From contig JAGBIF010000046.1 in NCBI GenBank assembly GCA_017935065.1, positions 1-64,000 of the forward strand: DNA of 64,000 nt, written 5' to 3'. The DNA is from Clostridia bacterium (GTDB lineage: Bacteria > Bacillota > Clostridia > Oscillospirales > CAG-272). The position numbers and the translations under genes were made by a program. Of the stretch, positions 34,776 to 43,600 are shown one piece after another. The notes under the pieces are model-generated. The model saw nothing but the letters and a program-made list of their open reading frames with translations. It was not told the DNA's origin and did no database searches. Every line of letters begins with the position of its first letter. Positions within the stretch are counted from its first letter, which is position 1.

Positions 34776-37028
34776 TCAGCTTGAGAGGCTTACCTTTCCT
34801 ACCTCGGCGCCGACGTTTGTGCCGACCTTGACCGTACCGTCCTTCTTAACGGCACAGAGAAGGGGCTTATCGGCGGTGATGCCGTGGCAGGTGGCGGCGC
34901 TGTGGAATACCGCGAGGATATCACCCGTGGCGCGCACCCTTATCATCTGACACTCAGCTGTGTTGCTGAGGATTTCAAAAGGCGGATTTTCGTAAAAGTC
35001 GCGCGTCTTATCGGGTGTGGTATTAGGGATGAGCGCATAGGCGTAGGTGGCACCCTTGGGGTTTACTCCGTGGTGGTAAAGCACCTCTGTGAAGCCTACC
35101 TTAGTGCCCTCGGGTACACCGTAGGCGCGAACGGCGTGTACCGAGCGCGTCTTAGTATCGACCTCCCTCACCACAACCCTTACGGTAACGGGGGAGGAGT
35201 CAAATATAACGATGCCCTCTGCGCCGACGTTTACGTAATTCGTGTCCTTATCATAGCTCTCGTCGGTGTCGGTCGGTGAAATTCTTTTGCCGTTTACATA
35301 CACCAAATCGGTTTCGTAGCCGAGCATTACGCCGTCTTTAATGACCGTTTTGCCCTTGCGATTGTCAAGTATTGTGTACACAGGAGCATTATCAGAGGAA
35401 TTTATGTCCGCGCCGAGCATTACCGCGTATCCGTCAAGGAAGAAGTACGCCTTCTTTGCGGATAGAGTGGAATCGTGCTTTGGCGGAAGCGAGCCGTACT
35501 CGCCCGTGGGCTTATAAAATCTATCCGAGACAAGCCTTCCGTCAGAGCGATAGGATTCGTACTGCATAACCGCGATGCCGCTGTCGCCACAGTCAAGCGA
35601 GGCTACGAAATCACAACCTGAGAGATACTCGTTTGCCTGCGCGATGCTTACCGCCGCGCGAGGTCGGTTGTCAACCGTGGTGCCTGGTATGCGGTAGTGG
35701 TCGACGTAGCGGAAGTAGTAGAAATCGTACTGATAGGGCTCGTTGTAGAGGTAGAGCATTCCGTCACCCTGATACCAGCCCTCAAGATTTCTTGAATTTA
35801 TACATTCATAATTATATATGCGCGAGGATGACATAGCGAGCGCCATCGCGTAATCTTCGCCGTGCCACACGGCTCTGTCCATATACCCAAACGAGTGCAT
35901 ACCCTCTCTTGCGCGCACACCCTCGCCGCCCTTCAGGAGCAGCTCTCTGAATACGGAATACTGATAGAGCGTAAGCGTGTTTCCGAGCGCGGGGCAGGTG
36001 CCGCCGTGGAAGAGAGGATGCTCACGGACAGCGCCGAGGAACCAGCCCCTTACGCGGTCCTTGTCCTTACCCTCTGCCATCTCATAGAGGTATAAAAGCG
36101 AGCCTAAGAAGAGCGAGCCCTGGATAACCGAGTCCTCGGGGTATCTTCCGCATATCGCGCTCATAAGCGTGCCGTAGCGCGTGTGGGGAAGAAACGCCCT
36201 CTCTACCCAATCAAAGATAATACCCGTACGCTCGCTATCCATCTTGAAGCGCGAGCCCGAGAGCATAAGCGCAAAGCATATTGCCATCTCAAGATGCTCT
36301 ACACCGTAAAGCCCCGTCTGCGCGTGCCTTGTATGGAATATGTAGGAGCCGTCGCGATAGAAGCCCTGTCCGTCGTTCACACCGCCGTCGGCATAGAGGA
36401 AGGTGTCGGCTATGCCGTCGATACCCGTGCGAATTCTGTCCTCATCCTCACAGAGTATTCCCGAGCAGGCGATAAGTCTGCCGAAGTTCACCTTGTTCGC
36501 GCCGTAGTCGCGTGTGACGGGGACGAGACGGTTGAAAAGCTCAAGGTAGTCGCGCACCTTGGACAGGGGCAGGTGTCCGTCTATAATGACGAGTATATCC
36601 ATAAGCGGACGGGGGGTTGCTATCTTCCAATCGTGCCAATTAAACTCGCGTGTGCTTCGCCAGCCGCGCCCTTCCATCTCCGCCTTGCCGTAGTAGTGGT
36701 TATAGCCCCACTCGAGCGCGAAAAGGATGTCGGCAAGCAACTCTTCATTCTTATAATATTTATTACCGTAGGTGCCAAAGCCGTAGGCGAGGGCACGGAG
36801 CGTTCGGTAATCCTCGGACATATCCCAGCTCACACTCGGGCGTTCCTTTTTGAAGAAGGCAACACGCTCACCCTCTCCGCACTCGCGAAAGAGCCTCCAG
36901 AGCCTCTCGGTGTCCTCTTCAAGCTTAAGAAGTCTATTTTTGGTTGCCTCGTCGGGTGACTTGAGCAGAGCCTCGTCCGCAACGAGCGTGCGTCTTAAAT
37001 TTCTTTTACAAATTTCAAAATCGGTCAT
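34776..37028 (-). CDS. Polysaccharide lyase family 8 protein, no signal peptide
   Basis: A 750-residue lyase of family PL8 (hyaluronate, chondroitin or xanthan lyases), which cleave uronic-acid-containing glycans by beta-elimination. The alpha-toroid hallmark NWHDWKIATPRP is at 130-141; the catalytic triad of the family is present as Asn178 (GANKVNF), His232 and Tyr241 (SYIFHTRHAQTGLYG), with the same nine-residue His-Tyr spacing as in pneumococcal hyaluronate lyase. Beta-sandwich domains fill the C-terminal half. Unlike secreted PL8 enzymes it starts MTDFEICKRN with no signal peptide, so it should be cytoplasmic and act on imported oligosaccharides, or a start upstream is missed; none is evident. 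GAGG precedes the ATG and a promoter lies at 37062-37090. Confidence 0.9.
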   Translation of the reverse strand: MTDFEICKRNLRRTLVADEALLKSPDEATKNRLLKLEEDTERLWRLFRECGEGERVAFFKKERPSVSWDMSEDYRTLRALAYGFGTYGNKYYKNEELLADILFALEWGYNHYYGKAEMEGRGWRSTREFNWHDWKIATPRPLMDILVIIDGHLPLSKVRDYLELFNRLVPVTRDYGANKVNFGRLIACSGILCEDEDRIRTGIDGIADTFLYADGGVNDGQGFYRDGSYIFHTRHAQTGLYGVEHLEMAICFALMLSGSRFKMDSERTGIIFDWVERAFLPHTRYGTLMSAICGRYPEDSVIQGSLFLGSLLYLYEMAEGKDKDRVRGWFLGAVREHPLFHGGTCPALGNTLTLYQYSVFRELLLKGGEGVRAREGMHSFGYMDRAVWHGEDYAMALAMSSSRIYNYECINSRNLEGWYQGDGMLYLYNEPYQYDFYYFRYVDHYRIPGTTVDNRPRAAVSIAQANEYLSGCDFVASLDCGDSGIAVMQYESYRSDGRLVSDRFYKPTGEYGSLPPKHDSTLSAKKAYFFLDGYAVMLGADINSSDNAPVYTILDNRKGKTVIKDGVMLGYETDLVYVNGKRISPTDTDESYDKDTNYVNVGAEGIVIFDSSPVTVRVVVREVDTKTRSVHAVRAYGVPEGTKVGFTEVLYHHGVNPKGATYAYALIPNTTPDKTRDFYENPPFEILSNTAECQMIRVRATGDILAVFHSAATCHGITADKPLLCAVKKDGTVKVGTNVGAEVGKVSLSS

Positions 37029-37061
37029 AGCGTATTACCTCGCAAAACTTTTGCTGATTAT

Positions 37062-37090
37062 ATTGTATCACAAAGGTCGGGGTATTTCAA
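37062..37090 (-). promoter_or_regulatory. Sigma-A promoter of the PL8 gene
   Basis: On the minus strand TTGAAA (37085-37090) and TACAAT (37062-37067) with a 17-nt spacer, 34 bp upstream of the start codon. This makes an extended upstream coding region with a signal peptide unlikely. Confidence 0.7.
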
Positions 37091-37111
37091 GTTGCGCACG
37101 AAAAATAATAT

Positions 37112-37154
37112 AAAAGCGCACGCGAGGGCAAAAGCCCTGCGCGTGCGCTCTTTT
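37112..37154 (-). terminator. Intrinsic terminator, probably of the 2431-residue protein gene
   Basis: GCGCACGCG-a-GGGC (from 37116) pairs with GCCC-tg-CGCGTGCGC, AAAA loop at 37130-37133. On the minus strand the stem is followed by TTTTATATTATTTTT. It lies 540 bp beyond the stop of the giant gene (37693); the gap is filled by repeats R2, R3 and R6, which appear to have been inserted between gene and terminator. Confidence 0.7.
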
Positions 37155-37196
37155 GGGTTGTGTAGCTTTTAGAGGAACGGCGGGAGTCATATCACC

Positions 37197-37318
37197 GCCA
37201 AAGCCTGACCGAATTTTCGGTATCGCCATAGCGACAAAACGCGCGCTTGTTTGCGTTTTGCGAAAATTCATAGCAAGGCAAACCGAAAGTCAGACCTTTG
37301 CTATAGTGAGAGCCTTGC
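37197..37318. repeat. Composite hairpin repeat R2, copy B
   Basis: Second copy of the element at 28-152, same orientation. Shared landmarks include CCGAATTTTCGGTATCGCC, CAAAACGCGCGC, GAAAATTCATAGCAAGGCAA and GAGAGCCTTGC. Differences preserve base pairing in the small stems. It is preceded by an ATATCAC separator (37190-37196). Confidence 0.75.
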
Positions 37319-37322
37319 GTAC

Positions 37323-37440
37323 GCCCTGCAGGCATATCACGCGCGAAGCGCATATCACTTTTGCTTAAAAAGCAAAAATATCACGTTTGTTTTGCAAATA
37401 AATTTTGCGAAACAAATATATCGCGCCTTGCTTGCAAGGC
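37323..37440. repeat. Hairpin array R3, copy B (five hairpins, 7-nt separators)
   Basis: Palindromes at 37323-37333 (GCC-ctgca-GGC), 37341-37351 (GCGC-gaa-GCGC), 37359-37377 (TTTTGCTT-aaa-AAGCAAAA), 37385-37417 (GTTTGTTTTGC arm, one mismatch) and 37425-37440 (GCCTTGC-tt-GCAAGGC). Separators are exactly 7 nt: ATATCAC at 37334-37340, 37352-37358 and 37378-37384, ATATCGC at 37418-37424. Only the last hairpin is shared with the array at 310-420. Confidence 0.8.
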
Positions 37441-37640
37441 ATATTCCCTCTCCCTACGGTGCAACCACCTACTGTGTGCGTGGCGTGCACGGCGGGAGAG
37501 ATCCCGACGCTCTGCGTCGCCCTTCGGGTTCGACTGCGGGCTTTGCCCTCCGCTCAGGATGACATTTCCCCCGCCCTACGGGTACGTCAGCGCACAATGT
37601 ATACTTATGCCCCTTAATGATATTCCCATTATTTGCTTTT
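37441..37640. repeat. R6: further short-palindrome region
   Basis: Continues the repeat block with GACGC-tct-GCGTC (37505-37517), GCCC-ttc-GGGT, GGGC-ttt-GCCC and CCGCTCAGGATGACA, a type of intergenic sequence seen repeatedly in Clostridia genomes. No gene with a recognisable product is visible. Confidence 0.45.
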
Positions 37641-37648
37641 TCTGGGGT

Positions 37649-37684
37649 GTGGGGGGCTTTTTGGCTTCAAAAAGCCGCCCCACA
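37649..37684. other. Hairpin at the 3' end of the giant gene
   Basis: TGTGGGG-GGCTTTTT pairs with AAAAAGCC-g-CCCCACA, with a one-base bulge, immediately after the stop of the minus-strand gene. No T-run follows on the minus strand, so it is more likely an mRNA 3' stem or repeat end than a complete terminator. Confidence 0.4.
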
Positions 37685-37692
37685 TAATATTA

Positions 37693-40600
37693 TCACTGTC
37701 CAGCTATAACCCCGTCTGCGTACGCCTTTGCACTCTGGCAGTAGAGGTAGAACTTCGTTACGATGTCCGTAAGTGTCGCGTTGTTCTGTGCTATTGCGCT
37801 GTCGTAGTAGGAATTGATGTGGTAGCTGCCCGATACCGTTGCGGTCGTGTGTGCCTCGCGGTCCTCGGTGATTATATCGTAGGTTATCTCGCTCGGTATA
37901 CGGTAGGCGAGAAGCGCGATATCGATATAGTCGATTTTGCCCTCGGAATCACAGTGCGTGATATAAGGGATATCCTTATCGCCCTGCTTGAATTTGAAGA
38001 TACTCTCTCCGTAGGTAGCCTTATCGACATAGAGCCTTATTATCGGGCGCGAGTCCAGCAAGAGCGTATGGCTTGTAAATCCTGTCGCTACTGTGGTGCC
38101 CTCGCTCTTGGTAAGCGCCCTGTTGCTGTAGCCGCCCGCGGTAAGAATCGCGTCAATTTCTTCGGCAACCTCGGTCTTGTCGGCACAGTTAAAGTATGCG
38201 TAGGCGCTCTTTATATACGCGAGGGTGTCGAGCACGAGTGCCTTCTGCGCCGCCTTTTCGGGTGCGGTGGATGCGCTCAGCACGCTGCTTGCGTACTTGG
38301 TAAGGCTTACTGTGAAGCTTACGGTAAACTCAGCGCCGTCGAGGCCTACTGTAGCCGTAACGGGTATATTCCTTGCCGCCTCCTTCGCGGGAAGGTTTAC
38401 GGGTACTGCATAGTATTTCTTGCCGCCTATCATACGGTAGTTAAGCCCACCGAAGCCGCTTCTTCTGAACTCAAAGCCGTCAACCGAGAATATCGTGAGA
38501 TTTCCTTCCTCATCCTCGGGAACGTAAATCATCATAAGCAGCTCCTGCGCGAACACGAGATTGGTCTTTATACCGAGGTCAAGCGACTGGAAGTGTTCTA
38601 TCTCGTAGACGGTGTTGTCGCCCGAGACGGAGTTTTCGGTGAAGATGCCGTTGCCGACATTCATCTTAAAGACATCAAGCGGTCTTGGTGATGCGGTGGG
38701 GATAGTCAGCGTGGTGTACGCGCCGCTTACCTCATTTGAGAAGGTCATTCTGTCCACATCATCCGCTATAACGAACGAGCCGTAGTCGCGGTTTCCGATC
38801 AGGCTTCCGCCGTCAACTGTGGGATTTATCTTTATTCTGCCGTAGTCGTCGGCGGTATCAAAGAGCGTCACGGTAGCGTTTGCGTTTGCCGAGGTGTCGA
38901 CTGTACAGTTTATCACCTTAAGGTCGGCACTTATCCTCGGCTGTGTCTCGGTAGTCGTGGCAAACGGTCTTGCAACTATCGCCTTCTCGCTGTGGTTAGC
39001 GTCCTGAATGATATTCAGGTCCTTAAGAACGACGTTTGGCGTAAGCACCTCGTGGTCGGATAAGTAGCCGTTGCCATTGTGCACCGCGGTATGGAAAAGC
39101 ACCACCGACGCATCGTTTTTGAGGTTAACGCTTCCGTTGTGAACTACGATGAGTCTCTGGTCGTAAGCAACCTTCTGCTCAAAGTAGATAAGCGCCTGCC
39201 AGTCGGAGGTCTTGTCAACCGTGACGGTGTGTCCGCCAAGGTCAAAGGCGATAGCCCTGTAAGAGTAGCAGAGGTTGGTATAACGCCAGTCCTCGGTTAT
39301 CGTTGTGTCTGCGGCAAGGTAGACGGTTACGGTCCTGTCAATAGTGTTATCCATAGACAGTCCATTTGCAAACTGGAATGCCGAGTCTTCGTGCGTATCT
39401 GTTGCATATTTTGCCGTCGCAAGTAGCATTTGCGTGCCGTCAAATACCCAGAAGGGGTAAGCGCTCTCAAGCCCTATGATACAGGCGGGAGCGTAGCCCG
39501 TAAAGGTGCTGTAATTTGCTATTACCTTGCCGTCCGTGACGGTTTTGGTTGCCGTCCTGATATTATTTATCGCGACGGGCTCTGCCATCTTGTAGACGGT
39601 GTTGTCACCCGAGACGGTGTCCTTGATATAGCTCAGTTGTACCTCGCCCGCACCAAGCTTGTAAAGTCCCTCGTCAAGCTCACCGCGGTAGTGTCCTGTG
39701 GACTCAAGGAATACGTGCATAGGCTGTCCCTTTGCGGTAGGCAGGGTGAGAGTGGGATAATTACCGCTTGTATCATCTACGAAGAAGATATTATCCGTAC
39801 GGTCTACGTGGCCCTCGGCGGTATTGGCATCGACGTTTCTCTCAAACGCGTTACCGCTTGTGGCGGTGATAGAGCCGCCATCTACTGTGACGTTGAATAT
39901 CGTACGGTCATACTCCGAGGTAACGGAGTCGTGGGAATACGGAATACGCATAGGAATTGCGGGGTAGGTCGCGTGCGTTGAGGTTATATTACAGTCAATG
40001 AAGGTCGCGTCTACCTTAAGGAACGCCTTTTCGGCGTATGCAGCATCGGTAAGCGTGCTATAGCCGTTCTCCCACAGCCAGAAGGTGGGCGAGCCTACGC
40101 TGGAGATGAAGTCGACGTCATTAAAGGTAAGGGTGTACTGCGTATAACCCCTGCTGTAATACGGTGATGCTTCGCCCGCACTGTAGTAGTCTGAATTGTA
40201 ATTAATACATATAGGGCCGCGTCCGTAGCTGTTTATTACCGTACCGTTCTTGACGGTTACCGTCTTGTCAGAGCAGGTTGCGACGTCACCTCCCACCGTG
40301 AGGTCTATAAAGTATGCACTGTCGCCCATAGTAAAGGTCTTGCCGTTCAGGTCTATCGTGAATACGCCCGCCGCGTAGCCGTTGTTACCGTCAGCATCAC
40401 CCTTAATTTGTGAGAAGGCACCGTTGCCTGTTTCATGCGTGCCGTTGGTGAAGTCGCTCTTTAAGAGAATTAGTCCGTTATTAAAGGTCTCAATCTTATC
40501 AGCGGCATACTTCCAATTTGAGTAAACGCCGACACAGATGTTGTTTCGGTCAATGACATATAGGGGATATTCATCGGGAAGGTCGTAGTAGTAGGCGGGG

Positions 40601-43600
40601 ATATAGGTGCTGTAATTCTGACCTACATCACCGTCCTCTTCTCTTGATGCCTCAAGATGGAATACAAGGCTTCCGTCTATAAGCTTGTCATTTTTTGAGT
40701 AGGTAAGCAGATTTTTGGGGGTGGTGTACTCTACAATATGTTCGGCATTTGTACAAACCTGGGCACCCGTAGGTCCTACACAGTACACATGCAGGCTGCC
40801 GACACCGCCCGCGGTTGCGCTATTCGATGTTACATTGAGGTCACCGAGATAGACACCCGTATCCTTCCCGAACACAGGGAAAGGATGCGTGCTTCCCGCG
40901 GGGAAGGTCACCGTGGGATACTTGAAGCTTGAGCCTTTGCCGAAGGTCACCGATGCGCCCTGATTATTGTTTGCGCGGTTCTTGTGCGGAAGGTCATCGG
41001 CTGTAATGTTAAAGCAATCGGCTATCTTGAAGTCGGTTATCTGCGTCTTTGAGATTATCTCACCGCCGTTTACGGTGATATTCACGATGGAATTGATGTT
41101 TCCGCTGCCCGTATTCCAGGTATCGTCAGTTGCGCCAAAGAGCGTCCTGCTCTTACCCGAGGCTACGCTGGTGCTCGTGCCGACGTTATCTACGTTCGTG
41201 AGGTCGAAGATGCAATCGCTGAAGGTGATATCGGCTCTCACGGGATTGTTGTTCATAGTCGAGTTGCCGTTGTCCGCGCCGTGCTTTATCAGAAAAGCGT
41301 CAATCGAATTCTTATCATCGGACATCTCAAAGGTAACATTTGAGAAATCAAGCTCAAAGAGCTTTGATTTTCCGTCGACCGCGTAATTCTGGTACTGATA
41401 CGCATCTCTGGCTCCGCCCGAGGTGCCGTAGGCGCTGATAACGATAAGCGTGCTTCCGCTGGTGATAAACCTGCCGTTCTTCATCTCGAAGCGCGTCTTG
41501 TGATACAGTCCGTCGACGAGATCATCATCCATATATTGCTGCCACACCGAGTCGTCGGAGTCGTCGGGAATATAAGCGGCGGAATTACCTATCTTTGCCT
41601 CGGCGTTGACAAGTCTCGTGCTTGAATTCCAGAACAGAGTATAACCGCCGAGGTCGTAGGTAAGCTTTCCTCGTATCTGACCGAAATTAGAATATTTGCC
41701 GTCAGCAGATATCTCGCAATCCTTGGTAAGCACCGCCACGGCGTGATTTTTGTGCTTGCCGTTAATACCCGAAAGCAGGCTCTGCGTAAGTCCCATAACG
41801 GTGTTATCGGTAGTATCGCCGTTAAAGAGATAGCTCGCGCTTCCGACGTATTCCCAGTCTCCGTCATTGCCGTCATCATCCATCACGGTCTTGAACACCG
41901 CAAAGTTCTTCGAGTAATACTGATTTGCAAGCACATAGTCACCCTTGCCCTCATACTGTACCGAGGGGCGAAGCGTGTACTCGGTAGGATAGCTGTTACC
42001 CGCATCCTTAAGGCTTGCAAAGGTGAAGGCGTTTTTAGTGGGTGTTATGTTACCGTTAGAGAACACGGGGTATACATCATCATCATTAAGCTTTACCGCG
42101 GTAAAGCTTCCTCTTATGGGTGTGGTCTGGCCGTCAAGCGGTGCTGTACCCTCGGGGACTATAATCTTGATATAATCACCCTTGGCACCGACACCGAATT
42201 TGATATCACAGCGAATATCGCTGTTTATACCCTCGAAGCCCTCGCTCTCATATATATACTTCTGTCCAAGATAAAGGTTAGTACCCTCGATATTCGCGCC
42301 TGTGATTATCTCACCGCCGTTAACGAGCATATTAATAACCGTGTTGTTGATGACAGTATAGGTTCCCGCGCCCTTGCCCTGATTTCTAACAGTATCCACA
42401 TACGAGGTGCTGCGGCTGTCATCACACGCGTCAAAGATTACATTTCCAGCACAGGTGGTGGCGCTCATATCAAAGGTACATTCATTAAAGGTGATATTGA
42501 CACCCGAGAACATACCGCTGATAAGATCACAGTTGGCATCATACGAAAGCACACTGTTAGTTGATGTTACCTTTGCTGTTGCATCTCTACACTGCACAAA
42601 GGGTGTATTTGCGCTGTAGCTGCTGCCAAACTTAAAGGTTATGTCCTCAAAGAAATAATCGTAAACGGGGAATTTTTCTCTGTTTGACACAGGATTGTAA
42701 AAGCCAGGTTCAGCATCCGTACCTACATACGCTGCACCGTATGTGATAGAGTCTATAAGCGGGAAGGACGAATTGTTTATAATGCAACCGTTGTTCGAAT
42801 TACTTCTCAACGGATTTGAGTTAAAGAAGGTTATCTGCGGATCCTTCCATGTGCTATACGCGCCCTTACATTCTGCAGAGAAGATGGAATTAGTGAGGTT
42901 GTGGCTTGATGTTGAGCCTGCCGTCAGACTGAAGCCGTTAAGGTCGATGAACACATCAGAGTTTACATACGGCATATTGCTGAAGTGCCCAGTATACTCT
43001 ACAAAGTTATCCTGAAGCACAAGATATACCTTTGCCGAGCTGCCTTGAGAGCAGCTCGAAAATGCACCTCCAATGGTAGCATCCTTATCGGTTGAATTAA
43101 TATTGAACTGCACATACGCGCCCTTGTATTCCGCAACACCGTCGTTATTGCTGTCAACATACATATAAATGAGGGGTGCGGTGGCGTCGGTAATGGCAGC
43201 ACCTCTGCCTGTCGTCTCAGGCCTTGTGCTGGGCGTGCCTGTGTACTGAACAATAGTACCGTCATCCTCAACAGGGACAAAGCCGTACGCGTCTATTGAG
43301 TTTTTTGAAAGGTCGTTTAAAACACCGCCAGCCGAGTAACGAAGATCATAGGCAAATACAAGGTTAGGATCGTTCGTATCGGGCGCAAAATCGTCAGAGG
43401 TGCCGTATTCGTATATTTCCTTTTCACTGCGTATATCGCTGTAAAGCGAGACGTTTCTTATTGAGCCTACAAACTTACCCTCGTTCTGATTGCGGTAGTC
43501 ACTGCCTATTGCTATATTAGGATTTACCTCACTTGCTGTGATGGTCTTATCCTTGAAGCTTGTGGCGCTTGTCATAGAGCAGATGAAGGCGCCGTCGATA

